A DNA stretch of 64,000 nt from Pseudevernia furfuracea (taxonomy: Eukaryota; Ascomycota; Lecanoromycetes; Lecanorales; Parmeliaceae): contig JAIUPT010000046.1 in assembly GCA_022315425.1 (NCBI GenBank), positions 275,201-339,200 of the forward strand, in the 5' to 3' direction. The translations under genes were made by a program, and so were the position numbers. Of the stretch, positions 11,698 to 23,259 are shown in pieces (position 1 is the first letter of the stretch; the number at the start of each line of letters is the position of its first letter). The notes below the pieces were generated by a model. That model was not told where the DNA came from. It searched no databases and saw only the letters and a program-made list of their open reading frames with translations.

Positions 11698-12502
11698 AAC
11701 AACCTACGGTATTTACTACAGAAATTTTTTTCTTCTTTTTCGTTATTTCTATATGCAGCCTAAGGCTATAAATTACATTGTCATGAATCTAGTCACGTGA
11801 CTAGATCACTCTTTTACTTATAACTCGCTCTTGTATTCTATTAATTAATCTTTTTATTATAAAGATTCGAGTCACGTGACACGATCACGTGACTCGCTGA
11901 GACGTATTATCTTATAGTCGCTCTTTACTCTCGTAACACTCTATAATTAATAATTAAATATTTTATTATATAATTCTTATTAAGATTTGAGAATATCATA
12001 GAAGAATAAGAATAAAGAATAAATTTATCGTATATATTTTAGACGCATTGATCTCGTAAGTTAGAGACTCGATTTCATAAAAGTCTTTCTATTATAGATA
12101 TTATAATAGATTATAAGCTTCGATTATAGAATAGAATAAGACTTCTAACTATCTCTATTCTTTTAATACTTTCGTTTATACGAATATTAATTATTCGCGA
12201 TAATTCGTTTTTTTGAGCTATAGCTTTCGATAATAAAACTATCGCGAATTAGAATCTAAGTTAAAAAATCATTTACGAGTCTTCGAAAGTCCTTTCGAGA
12301 GATCTTATAAAGACATTATATTCGTGTACACACTAATACTCTTTTTATCGTTTTTCACGAAGTTTTTCGATAAATTTAACGAGATCGATAAGAAGTGATT
12401 TGATCTCTATATTTAATTTAAATATAATCGTTAACGAAATAAATATGTATATCTATATAGAACAATAATAAAGAATAGACGTTAACGAAATAATCTAAGC
12501 GA
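11698..12502. other. Start of the AT-rich block; diverged LTR-like piece and a 49-bp repeat
   Basis: Base composition changes abruptly after the stop of the FMN-binding gene. Around 11864-11945 a segment resembles the Copia LTR in the plus orientation: TCACGTGAC twice, then TAGTCGCTCTTTACTCTCGTA. It is too diverged to be the same LTR. Positions 11977-12025 are identical over 49 bp to 20504-20552. The rest of the segment, to 12502, carries nothing I recognise. Confidence 0.5.
11977..12025 (+). repeat. 49-bp exact repeat of 20504-20552
   Basis: Forty-nine bases starting TTATTAAGATTTGAGAATAT are identical in the two places, inside otherwise diverged AT-rich sequence. Such identity suggests the shared end of a recently moved or recombined element. 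Confidence 0.8.
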
Positions 12503-12624
12503 TGTCAAGAATAGGCGGTAGGACACTTAGTTGTTAACTATAGAATGCTACGAGAGTAAAGAGCGACTATGAGAATGCGCCTTAGCGCATCACGTGACCA
12601 TGTCACGTGACCCGAATTTTGACA
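12503..12624 (-). repeat. 3' LTR of Copia copy A
   Basis: 122 bp. On the plus strand it starts TGTCAAGAATAGG and ends CGAATTTTGACA, giving the TGTC..GACA ends of the family. The inner edge is followed by CTCCCCTTCGC, the complement of the polypurine tract. Confidence 0.92.
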
Positions 12625-12949
12625 CTCCCCTTCGCTCGCATACTCAAAAATGCGAAAATACGATTTTCGCACTTCGCGACGCAAAAAACCCCAATCGGGT
12701 TAGCGCGAAGTCCGGTTCACAAAGGTGAAGAAACCAAGTTCTGAAAACGACTATGTCAAATTCGAACCAAGTTCTGAAAACGATTATATCAAATTCGAAG
12801 ACATATAAAAATCCGTTCTGGTTCTTCATACAAAACTTCCATTTTTCGAAAAAAGGCGATTTTTTGAAAGTTTTCTTTGAAATAGATCTAATGCATATCA
12901 AATTTCTATCAAAACGAGGTCGATAAATACATGAGACAGTGAAAGAATA

Positions 12950-15900
12950 TTAAAGATTTAACGTTCACAGACAAGGTGAATAGCGTTACTTCTTTGAAAC
13001 TAACGACTTCAGATTAGAAGCAAGAGCGCTGAGGATTAGTCTTTGACGCTAAGAGAATGTTCTGAGACTAATTTCATCTCAAGAGCATCGCGAAAGATAA
13101 CGAATTTGTCGAGACAGAGGGCTTTAATAAGATCGTCGATCATTTGTTTATTCGTGAGTACGAATTGCATGTTCACGATGTCGTCATTGACTTTTTCACG
13201 CACGAAATAATAAGCGATATTAATGTGCTTGATGCGAGCATGAAACTAAGCGTTCTTGACGAGAGCAATTGCGCTCTAATTGTCGTCGAAGATTATGATG
13301 ACTTTCGAGTTAGAGTCTCGAGGTCGCAGAAGTTGATTGAGAAGAGTTTTTAATTAAATAACTTCTTTAATAATCAACGTTTGATCGATATACTCGACTT
13401 CGCAAGTGAATAACGCGACGATGACTTGACGCTTTGATAATCAGCTAATGACGTCGCTACCGACGTTGAATAGATAGTCGAAGATAGATCTTCGAGTCGA
13501 GTCGTCAGCCCAATCGAAATCGATGTATTCGATGAGGGCTTGAAGGGATCCTTTGTACACGAGTTCGTAGTGCATCGTGCCTCTAAGGTATCGAAAGATT
13601 CGAACCACTGCATTTCAGTGTGTCTGGGTCGAGTTAACTAAATAGCGACTGACAAGAGAGACAGCATAGACGATATCAGAACGAGTTTCTAACATAACAT
13701 ATATAAGGGATCTCACGACGAATTAATAATCCTCGCATAGCTTTCTCGATGCAACATAGCCCTCTTTCGTAGGTTGTAACTTACGATTAATTTCCAGAAG
13801 CGTGAAGACTGGATTAAGACTTCAATAATTAAAATACTTTAAGAAACGAGTGACATAGACTGCTTGTCTCAGACGAAGAATATCGACGACACGATCTCTT
13901 TTGACGATTATGTCTAAATAATAGACGCAAGGTCTCAAGTCGAATATGTGAAACTTGTTATTAAGGGCCTTTTTAATGCGCTGAATGCCGATTTTGCTGA
14001 GGTCGATAATTAATATATCGTTCACATAGAGGGCTATAGTAATGTTCTTCTTGACGTTTATAAAGACACTCTCGTTCGATTCGATAAATATTAATTCGAA
14101 TTTCTTTATGTACTTCGAGAAGTGCTAATATCAAATTCTAAGAGATTGCTTGAGTTTATAGAGAGTCTTATTTAGCTTATAAACTTTGATATCGTTCTTG
14201 CTGAAATTATCGAACTATCGCACATAAATCGTCTCTTGAACGTTATCGTAGAGAAAGACGATTTTGACGTTTATTTGTTTCACGTCTTAGTTTAGAATCG
14301 CTGTCAGGGCAAAGATCGTCTTATAACTTATAAACTTGATCACTAAGACGAACGTGTCATAATAGTCACGATTCTTCTGTTATTCGAAACCTCGAATCAC
14401 TTAACGAGTCTTATAGCGAATGACTTTCTCAGCGAGGCCTCGCTTTACGATGTAGACTCAGCGACCTCTCAGAATATAAATATCTGAAGACGTCTAAATC
14501 AGATATCAAGTATTATTGTTTATGAGAGATTTATATTCGTCTTGTATGACGAGCTCCCAGTGCATGCGAGAGAGTTGATTGAAAATGATCTATTAATAGA
14601 TCGTCGGCTCGAAAATATTCGACTTATTAACATGATTCGTTAGTAACGTAAAGGTTGCGAATATTCTCGAGAGAGGATTAGATGATAGATCTCGCAGATT
14701 CGAAATCGTAGTGTCGAGATAATCAAAGAGTACCCTTTGAATCGCACTTAGCTCGAGATCTTCGTAAATTATTTCGACGATAATAAGGAAACGAGTTATT
14801 CTTTCGATAGCTGATAATGTAATAATTAATCGAGAGGCTCGCGCGAACGCGGTCGATGATACGACTTGTGCGAAGGACGAGGGCTTTGATGTAGGCGCCT
14901 GCTTTTCAGCTGATCATGGGAAATTTGATCTTGATCTGTTTATTACAGGTGCAGGTGCAGTCGTTGAGAGCTTTATAATAAGAACAATGTCTTTCGAAAT
15001 GTTAATAATACGCTATTTTCTAAGTGCCTTCTTTATAGCGAATGCTGATATATGAAAACGTTATCGCTTGATCGAGAACTTATAAGCGTTCGTTTTTTCT
15101 TCGAGATTTACAATTAAGAGACGCTTCTCAACGAAGTGAATATTATTAATTCGAATAATCTTCTTCTTGATAAGATTATATAGGCGGAAAATGAACTCCT
15201 CTTCATATCTCAGAAGAACACACTTTTCGCTTTTATTCACGAGTTTCTTTTAAATACGCTTTAACGCATAGACGATGAAATCAATCGTTCGCAGATAAGA
15301 TAAAATGGGCTTTCGATGATGAAAAGTCTCAAATGACGTTACAATGATTCGAACGTTGAGGGATCGCAACATCAAATAATTGATGATGATCACGATTTCG
15401 AATTAGAAAGACTTGTTGAGCTGAGAACTTAACAGTATAAGATATATCTTATATAACAAGATCTGCTCAAAACGTTCGATCGCTTCGTTCATTTCGAAAT
15501 TCTCAGATATAGTGAGCTTCTATCTAATTCCGCACTAAAGAAGATAATTTAAGAAGATCTTAAATATATACTCTCTCTTATTGTCGAGGCGAATACGATA
15601 GATCTTATAATTTCGTGACTCTAGAAAGACTTTAAAACGTAAGAATATAACAAACGTTTCACTCTTATAACGAATATAATACACTTTAGAGTAAAAGATG
15701 AAATTATTCTTAAATGTTATAAAGTATCTATAGTTATTGAATTTAATAAAGAATAAAGACTCTACGAGATCACTATAAACAAATTCGTTAGACTGCGTTT
15801 CTAACTCTATGAGACTATCATAAGAGACAGTCTTTTAACGTCTTATAATATAACATTCGCAGATATACTTCTTCGCAATGTTCTTGATGAAGTTCACCTC

Positions 15901-17870
15901 AACGATCATATTTGAAAGCTTATTTAGATTGTTCTAACTCAAATGACTCATGCGAGCATGTCAGAGTTGATAAATAAGATTCGAGAGCACATTATAGACG
16001 GTCAAAGCACTATTTCGACTCTGTCAGAGATTCAAAAAGAAGAAATCACGATTACGAGTATCGATAAGCTTCAGATCGTTCTTAATAAGAGTGCACTCTG
16101 TCTTATGAAAGAAGATAACGATATCGAAGTTTAAAAGTTTATCGATCGAGAGAAGATTGACGCTTATATCGAGTATATATAAGACATTTCGTAAAGTAAC
16201 TATTACACACTCTTTTCTAATTACACAGTCGAGACTAATAATGTTATAGTCTTGAAACTGCACTTCGCTTTTCTCGATATTCTTGATCGATCGAGAGTAA
16301 ATCTTTTCGTAGATAATGAACATCGAACGATTCGCGAAAGAATAACGAGAGCAGTCTGAATCTACGACGACTCGAATAAGGAGATTCACGAAATTCGCAG
16401 CCATGAGACTATGTTCGAGAACTTTCGTGACGATTAGATTGATAACTTGATCATCAGTCGCATCGAGGATATTGAAGTCGTTCGAATTGATATTCGAATA
16501 GTGCATAATGAAGTCCAGTTCCTTCAGAAAGATATAATTGATATTGAGATAATCGTTCTTTTCTGAAGCAGAGGCATTAAAAGACGTCTCTTCGATACGC
16601 TTACGCTTATTGCTTAAGAGTTTATTTTCGAAGTCAAAGATCTTTATCTTCTTCTTCTTTTTCTCTTTCGTTATGAATTTCTTAGACTTAAGATAAGAAA
16701 ACTTGATTCAGCATTTGATAGAGAGATGTCTGAATTTGCGATTAACTATCTTACACGAAAAACAGATCTCACGATTGATGTCAGAGTCGTCGAGATTATT
16801 AAAAGTAGCTTGTTTGTCTTTGCTCTTATCGTTGCGAACGATATATATAATTAGTTCTTCTTCTTTGAAGAAGATTCTAACTTCTTCGTTCACGACGATT
16901 ACGACAATCTCTTAAAACTTGACGAACTTGTTCTCAAAGAGATTATGATTTTAAGTGTAACTTGACTCGAACATGTCGTAAGAGTCGTCAAGTTTTATAA
17001 GGAAAATTAGAATTCGCAGAGACTTCGAAATGGCGAGGGATTTATAAAGGCTAATAATGTCGAAGATGACCTTACGAAAGTTCTTTTCATATTAACGAAC
17101 TCCCTCTTCTCCAAGAATAAGATCGAATATTCGACGCATCAGTTCTCTATAGAGACTCGTGCTCTTAGACTAATAGTTCTTGATCAGGGCATCGAGCATA
17201 ATCTAAGAATCTTTATCGTCGAATTCGACTTCGACGAGTTCGCGATCGTTATTCTCGAGACGATAAAAGATAGCGATATAGATTCTATAACTGATAATCG
17301 CATTAAAGAAAACAAGATTGTTAAGCATCAATCAATTGTTGATATTCTGCTTTCATCGACGATATTCCAGATTGAACTTTAAAATAACAATAAAGTTTAG
17401 AGAAAAAGCGCTTTCCCCTTCGAGAGAGTCAGTCGCTGAAACTATTAGAGCTGACATGTTTCTTGCGACGCCTTATGCGCTTGATTCTTCGTCGATTATA
17501 GATGTTAAGAATTACTAAGAAGGTTTCTGAGAGCGACACGTACGATATAAATAGTAACGACGATAATGTTTAAACGAAAGACTTAGCTTGAGAGATGACT
17601 GAGGCGATAGAGAACGAAGATCTTAAAGTCGAAGAAGTCGAAGTCGAAGAAGTGAGATTTAGAGAACTTTTGACACGAAGATCGAATAACTCAGTGTCAC
17701 TTGAGACACTGAGAATGTCTTCGTTGACTTCGAATTAAAAGTCGACACTACTAACGTTCGCGAAAGCAGTGAGAGTGAAATAGATGCTCTGATCTTCGTT
17801 AGAGTTCTCGAGAGTCTTATCGATATCTAACAACTTTTGCTGTTAATCTTCGAGTTCTTATATAAGAAAT
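12950..17870 (-). pseudogene. Copia copy A gag-pol remnant
   Basis: Recognisable pieces, in order from the 5' side: gag with a zinc-knuckle-like block at 16708-16893 (ICFSCK...); the protease/pre-integrase frame at 16024-16506 containing VVVDSDCSRYSFANRS, where the catalytic D-S-G has become D-S-D; integrase around 15200-16000; reverse transcriptase with the catalytic box YVND instead of YVDD at 14017-14028; and RNase H near 13150-13450. Gln and Trp codons are repeatedly stops. No functional protein can be made. Plus-strand open frames such as 13144-13353 and 17318-17518 are antisense shadows. Confidence 0.88.
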
Positions 17871-18732
17871 AAAAAGTGCTTATACTTGAATCTTCGATAG
17901 ATACGAGCGATATTATTGAGATAAAAGATACTTAGAGATAAGAAAGATTTAAATTAATCTAATATTCGCTGAGACTGTATCGAAGACAATTATTAAAGAC
18001 GTGCAGATCTTCGAAGGGGAATAACGTTCTTCTTATGTTAAGTCTTCGACAGAAACTCGAATTTAGAATAGTCGCTTCGATGGCTGTCGTCGTGAAATGA
18101 AGTCATATTCGACGATAGAATAAAGTCGAATGACGATGAAAAGAATTCGATGACTGAGCCTCAGCCCTCTTCTTTAGAGAACTTGTAAGGTCGAAAGATC
18201 TATCTCAACAAGAAATCCTTGTTGTTTTGACCCTCAACAGGCGTATACGCGCTCTGAGTAAAGATTTGTCGATGACTAATCAACTTTGAAGTGTGATCAG
18301 ACGATTTGATGCTGAAGTCCAGCCTCTTGAGTCGTCACAATTGATTCGATTCACGTAAACGCTTTATTAACGCTGAAGCGATATACACCGCGAGGGAAAT
18401 GTCCTCGTTGAGCGTGTTTAGCGTGTCCCACGCAGGGAAGCTGGCAATGTTTCAGAGGCCTTAGTGGAATTCGATCGCACGGTCGTATGGCGAGTTCGGC
18501 GTTCGGCGTTCGTTCGGTTAGATTCGGTATGCCGCGGGTCGATTTGCGATAGGGCTCTCAGCCTCTCGAATTTCAAAGACGATCATTTTGTAGAGGGCAA
18601 TGCCCATCTCAAGAAGATTAAAAAACAGAGTCTCATAGCTGTCGCGACGTTTATTGCGATGAACTCGTGATGCTTAGAGATCACTGTGGCTCTGATAGGC
18701 ATAGGATATAAGTGAAACAGTCGCCGAGCAAG

Positions 18733-18747
18733 CTCGGGCTCATAACC
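18733..18747 (-). other. Primer-binding site of Copia copy A
   Basis: On the minus strand the 5' LTR is followed directly by GGTTATGAGCCCGAG. This is complementary to the anticodon arm of initiator tRNA-Met (GGGCTCATAACC), the internal half-tRNA primer site known from Drosophila copia. Confidence 0.8.
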
Positions 18748-18843
18748 TGTCAAGAATAGGTGATAGAACACTTAGTTGTTAACTATAGAATGCTACGAGA
18801 GTAAAGAGCGACTATGAGAATGCGCCTTAGCGCATCACGTGAC
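18748..18843 (-). repeat. 5' LTR of Copia copy A, truncated
   Basis: It matches the family LTR from TGTCAAGAATAGG to GCATCACGTGACC on the plus strand, then switches to unrelated TAAATATAGACATATAGTCG. That adjoining word recurs at about 20597-20625, just before fragment E, suggesting a recombination or insertion junction. Confidence 0.85.
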
Positions 18844-19149
18844 CTAAATATAGACATATAGTCGACATGCGCAATGATCATAGCTGAGAGAAGACTAAGA
18901 ATTTCATATTTTGACACTTCTCTGTAAGCAGTCGACGAGTAATCTAAGACTTCTCTAAAGATAGTTTAAACATCTCGAAACTTCTCTAAAAGATAGTCCG
19001 AAGCTTTCTTATAAACAGTCTCGAATACTTCTCGCTGATCTTATTAAGTCTTAAAATCTCGTAAGAAAAAGAGAAAGAGTATTAGCTCTATTCTAATCAT
19101 TAATAGCCTCTTTAATCCTAATCGATAATCTCGTTTCGACTCGATTTTA
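18844..19149. other. AT-rich spacer with dispersed repeat word
   Basis: It starts with ATAGACATATAGTCGACATG, which recurs at about 20604-20623. It then contains several degenerate copies of a CTTCTCTAAAGATAGT-like unit near 18915-19010. No coding sequence is recognised. Confidence 0.45.
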
Positions 19150-19534
19150 GAAGAGAGCGAGAATAAGAATAAAAACGAGAACGAAGAGAACGATAATTTA
19201 AATGAGTGCGAAAGCGAAAACGATGATTTGACACAAAGATCAAAAAGCTCGATATCACTTAATGAATCAAATATATTCTCGTTGACTTCGAATTCGTTAT
19301 CGTGTGACGATGATCGAATAATCGAAATAAAATAGACACTCTATTATTCTTCGTTAAAGTTCTCGAAAGTCTTATTGATATCGATTAGATATTATCTTTA
19401 AGATTCGAGTTCTTGTAAAAGACACGAAAAGTGCTTATACGTAGATCTTCGATATATAATAATAAGCTTATTCTAATAAAAGATATTATACGATAAAAAC
19501 GATTTGACGATAAAGACTAATTTCTTTTAAAATT

Positions 19535-20116
19535 GGAATCTAATACATGTACATCCTATTTCGATACATTAACATCTCATCGTTTTTGATTGAATCTCGC
19601 GCGCGCGCTATTCGATTAGATAAAAATCTCTGCAATGATCGAAATCTCATAATCGCATGGTCGCAATGAACTATAACGGATACATGACTGCAGTGAAGTG
19701 CAATGAACTGCAATAAACTGGAATCTCATAGCCGCAATAAACTATAATAGCTAGAATTTCATAGTCGCAATAGACTGCAATGAACTGCAATGACTACATG
19801 ACTACAGTGACTGAAATCTCATAACTGTAATAGATTGTAACGACTGCAGTAGCTATATGACTGCAATGAACTACAATAACTAGAATCTCATAACCGCAAT
19901 AAACTATAATGACTATATGAAATACAATAAATCGCAATAAAGTTCGTAAATCACTTATGCTACTTCTATTCGATCGAATCTATTATGAAGCTTTTCGACT
20001 CTACTTCGAATATATGCGAAGTTTAATCTAATCGGGTTAGCGAGCGCGCGAGATCTAATCAAAAACGAAAATAGAGTGTCAATGTATCGAAATAGAATAT
20101 AGATGTATTAGATCTC
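19535..20116. mobile_element. hAT-like foldback MITE, 582 bp, with 8-bp target duplication
   Basis: The element is flanked on both sides by TTAAAATT (19527-19534 and 20117-20124), an 8-bp target duplication typical of hAT-type transposition. The left end reads GGAATCTAATACATG and the right end, reversed, GAGATCTAATACATC. The inverted repeats continue for about 85 bp, through TTTCGATACATT and a CGCGCGCG tract, with RIP-type differences. No open frame is present, so movement would need a transposase from elsewhere. The element lies inside diverged Copia fragment F. Confidence 0.75.
19640..19960 (+). repeat. Minisatellite inside the foldback element
   Basis: Degenerate units built from ACTGCAATGA, CTGGAATCTCATAGCCGCAA and AACTATAATGACT are repeated about eight times with variable spacing. 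Units keep the CTCATA(G/A)C(C/T)GCAAT core. Confidence 0.75.
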
Positions 20117-20503
20117 TTAAAATTATATTAAGTGTAAAAGACGTAAAGATCTTCTTAAAGAGATACTCTTACGGATATCAAACAGAGACTAAAAGTTAAA
20201 ACGCTTATTAAAACACTCGTTTCGAGAAATATTATCGTAAGACTAAGATTAAGATTAAGACTAAGTTCGCTAAATGATTCGTCGATCATAGCAGAATATA
20301 GATATTCGATATTTTTTATGTTGAATTGAAAATTGCGATAGCTCTCTCGTCGATGATTACGAATCAAAAAAATGAGTTATCGTAATACGATAAGTATATT
20401 TCTTACTAAAAAGAGATCATCGTATTAATGTTAATTAATATTCTCGCGAAAGTATAAGAATAATAGTTTGATACTACTCTTGCTCGTCGTTCGAACTTAT
20501 AAT

Positions 20504-20552
20504 TTATTAAGATTTGAGAATATCATAGAAGAATAAGAATAAAGAATAAATT
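20504..20552 (+). repeat. 49-bp exact repeat of 11977-12025
   Basis: This is the second copy of the 49-bp identical word. Here it sits about 75 bp upstream of the LTR of fragment E. Confidence 0.8.
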
Positions 20553-20625
20553 ATTTAGTCTTAGAACTCTTCTAAGTGATGTCTTTGACCTTATATAAAT
20601 ACAGACATATAGTCGACATGCGCAA

Positions 20626-20748
20626 TATCAAGATTAGGTGGTAGAACACTTAGTTGTTAACTATAGAAGTGCTACGAGAGTAAGGAGCGACTATGAGAAT
20701 GCGCCTTAACGCATCACGTGATCATGTCACGTGACCCGAATTTTGACA
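20626..20748 (-). repeat. LTR of Copia fragment E
   Basis: 123 bp. It starts TATCAAGATTAGG instead of TGTCAAGAATAGG and ends TTTTGACA. Both CACGTGA blocks are present, one followed by T instead of C. It is more diverged than the LTRs of copies A-D. Confidence 0.85.
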
Positions 20749-20849
20749 CTCCCCTTCGCTCGCATACTCAAAAATAGAAAACACGATTTTCGAACTTCGC
20801 GACGCAAAAAACCTTAATCGGGTTAGCGCGAAACTCGGGTCATCAAAGT

Positions 20850-21085
20850 GAAAAGAAGATGGTCGAGCGAGGAAAGTCCTGCGCCGGATTATCGAAGTGA
20901 GTTTAGCGTCGGATGGCTAGGGTGAAACCCAGTGTCGAGTTGTTAAAGTGAGTCTAGCGCCGGGTTGCTAGGGTGAAAAATCATCGTCGGGTTGCCGAAG
21001 TGAGTCTAGCGCCGGGTGGCTAGGGTGAAAAACAGCGCCGGGTTGCTAAAGTGAGTCTAGCGCCGAGTGACTAGGGTGAAAACAC
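20850..21085 (+). repeat. GC-rich minisatellite in fragment E
   Basis: About four units of roughly 60 bp, each with two halves of the type GTCGGGTTGCCGAAGTGA and GTCTAGCGCCGGGTGGCTAG, each half ending in GGGTGAAA or AAGTGA. The array is followed by a C-rich tract (CACCCCCTCCACCCC). The GC content stands out sharply against the RIP-degraded surroundings. Confidence 0.85.
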
Positions 21086-21480
21086 CCCCTCCACCCCATA
21101 TCCCACCCCCCCTCAACCCCTTCATGATTGAAATCCGAGTGGCAAAAGTGAAGAAATCAAATTCTAAAAACGACTATATCAAATTCGAAGATGTATAAAA
21201 ATTCGTTTTAATTCTTTATATAAATTTTTCATCTTTTTTAAAAAAAGACGATTTTTTAAAAAATTTCTTTGAAATAGATCTAATACATATCAAAAATCGA
21301 TTAAAACATGATCGATAAATATACAAGAGAGTGAAATATAAATAAAAGAAAATCTTATACTGGCTACAAGACTCTCGAGGTCGTTTTAGAATAGATTGTA
21401 ATAATAATCGAACGTGTAATAGCGATATGACATAGCGCTGAGACATCGAACGAGGTTCGAGAATATGATATTTATTTAGG

Positions 21481-22514
21481 GATCATGATGACAATAACGA
21501 TGATATTATCAAAATCTTTATGTCCTTTTCACTTTAGTAACCCGACGCTCAGGATTACTAAGCAAAAGTTCGGCGCTAGTCGATATGAATTTTATATATG
21601 ACTTCTCGCTACACTTAAAACTTTAATCAATCAACGTGTTTTATACCTATATTTTAATAGGTTATGAGCTCGAACGTAGAGTATCTTTTAGTAGTACTAT
21701 ATACATTAAGTCATTCGCTAACTTATTTAAAGTGTTTTAATTGAGCTGAGAGCCTCAGCACGTCTGCTTCGAAATACGTATCGCAGCGAACAGTCTTATA
21801 CTGTAATAAGACATATTAATGTCATCGAGTCTGTAATGTCAATCGAAAGAAAGAATATGAAAATGAGTTTGACTTTAAAATTCAGCAACGTAAAGCGTAA
21901 AGCGTTAAAATCATGCTATTAATTACAAAACGAATCGCGCGCTAAGATTAATTAATGAGCAATATCATTTCGTCTATAAATCACGTTAAGCAGATAACTG
22001 CTTATATCGTTATAATTATACGTAAAGTGTAAAGATGTTATTAAGCTATCACAATCGCTAGATGTTATTTAGCTATTAACGTAAGAATGCTATTAAGCTA
22101 TTAAGATATTATTAAACTATCGACCTCAAAGGTGTTATTAAGCTATCGATCTCAAAGGTGTTATTAAGTTATCAAAATCGCAAAGATGTTATTCAGCTAT
22201 TAATATAAGAGTGTTATTAAGCTATCAAGATGTTACTTAGTTATTAAGTATCGTAAGAGCTATCGTAAGAGCGCAAGCTATCAAAACTATATTATTCACG
22301 CATTATTCACGTAGTTCTTAAGTCGTAACTGAGCTTTATAGTCAAAACGTTATACACGAAAGAGCGATATGTTATACGCGAAAGAGCGATATGTTATTAC
22401 ACTCTTTCGTTCTTGCGATTCGCGTTTCACGTTCTTGCGATTCGCTGTCTTAGCTTTTGAACATCAATGATAACATTAATAACAGTAATACTATCGCTGT
22501 CTCGATAGATGTCG
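21481..22514. other. AT-rich spacer with minisatellites
   Basis: No gene or element end is recognised except tandem arrays. Around 21525-21580 the words TTAGTAACCCGACGCT and GGCGCTAGT look like inverted relatives of the minisatellite units at 20850. A second array lies at 22025-22260. Two GTTATACACGAAAGAGCGATA-like units lie at 22350-22395. Confidence 0.4.
22025..22260 (+). repeat. Minisatellite of TGTTATTAAGCTAT units
   Basis: About ten degenerate units around (G/A)(A/G)TGTTATTAAGCTATC are separated by GACCTCAAAGG- or CAAAATCGCAAAG-type linkers. The array spans about 235 bp. Confidence 0.8.
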
Positions 22515-22636
22515 TGTCAAGAATAGGTGGTAGGACACTTAGTTGTTAACTGTAGAATGCTACGAGAGTAAAGAGCGACTATGAAGATGCGCCTTAGCGC
22601 ATCACGTGACCATGTCACGTGACCCGAATTTTGACA
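22515..22636 (-). repeat. 3' LTR of Copia copy B
   Basis: 122 bp with TGTCAAGAATAGG..TTTTGACA ends on the plus strand. It is nearly identical to the LTRs of A, C and the solo copy at 50207. Confidence 0.92.
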
Positions 22637-23259
22637 CTCCCCTTCGCTCGCATACTCAAACATACGAAAACACGATTTCACGATTTTCGCACTTCGCGAC
22701 GCAAAAAACCCCAATCGGGTTAGCGCGAAATCCGGTTCACAAAAGTGAAGAAATCAAGTTCTGAAAACGACTATGTCAAATTCGAAGACATGTAAAAATT
22801 CGTTCTGATTCTTTATACAAAACTTCCATTTTTCGAAAAAAGGCGGTTTTTTGAAAGTTTTCTTTGAAATAGACCTAGTGCACATTAAATTTCTATCAAA
22901 ACGAGGTCGGTGAATACATGAGGGGATGAAATAAGAAGCAGTGAAAGAAAATCTCATAACTAATTACAGCAGCGATCGAGCGTGTGATAGCGACGAAATT
23001 CAGCGCTGAGACGTCGAACGAGACCTAAACGAGGCCCGAGAATATAACATTCATTCAGAGATTATGATGATAAACCGAATAAGGGCGACACGTCAGCGAT
23101 AGTTGCGGCAGTTTAAGAATAAGTATATGAGATTCGAAAGAGACTAAGGATTTGATAGACATTTTCTCTGAAGTCGACAACTTCGAATTGAAGTAAGAAG
23201 ACGTTAAAATAAGACGTCGAAAAGATGCTGAGAATTTGAGACAAAAGACATCGAAAGAA

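Larger units (their letters stand above)
12503..18843 (-). mobile_element. Ty1/Copia retrotransposon copy A (RIP-degraded)
   Basis: The element reads right to left. A truncated 5' LTR at 18748-18843 is followed by a primer-binding site, leader, gag, protease, integrase, reverse transcriptase and RNase H, then the 3' LTR at 12503-12624. Order and spacing match copies B, C and D. All reading frames are interrupted by in-frame stops. The 5' LTR stops after CACGTGACC, so about 26 bp of its outer end are missing and no target duplication can be read. Confidence 0.92.
19150..20400 (-). pseudogene. Diverged Copia gag/leader fragment F, split by a foldback element
   Basis: Positions 19150-19526 align by eye with the gag/leader part of copy A (17640-17940), sharing the order CGAAGATC.., CTCGTTGACTTCGAATT, GTTCTCGAAAGTCTTATTGA and AGTGCTTATACGTAGATCTTCGATA. 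Similarity resumes after the foldback element at about 20117 (AAAGACGTAAAGATCTTC against AAAGACGTGCAGATCTTC in copy A). It is more diverged than copies A-D, so it is an older copy or a sister subfamily. No LTR was identified with confidence. Confidence 0.65.
20626..21480 (-). mobile_element. Copia 3' fragment E: LTR plus 3' untranslated region
   Basis: It comprises an LTR at 20626-20748 and about 730 bp of the adjoining internal 3' region. That includes the polypurine complement CTCCCCTTCGC and the AAACGACTATATCAAATTCG block shared with the other copies. Similarity to copy B (GAGAATATGATATTTATTTAGGG-like) ends near 21480. No coding part is left. It differs from the other copies by a GC-rich minisatellite. 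Confidence 0.82.

Noticed and set aside
13144..13353. Plus-strand open frame beginning MFIREYELHVHD, also at 23456-23665 and 42539-42748, and on the minus strand at 33133-33342
   Set aside because: It recurs because it lies antisense to the RNase H part of every Copia copy; the sense strand shows the RNase H words.
17318..17518. Recurrent open frame beginning MLSINQLLIF (also 28968-29168, 41388-41612, 46689-46913)
   Set aside because: It is antisense to the Copia gag core; the sense strand carries the gag frame.
22025..22260. Possible CRISPR-like array
   Set aside because: Repeat units are degenerate with variable spacing and no unique spacers; the context is a fungal transposon block. It is a minisatellite.
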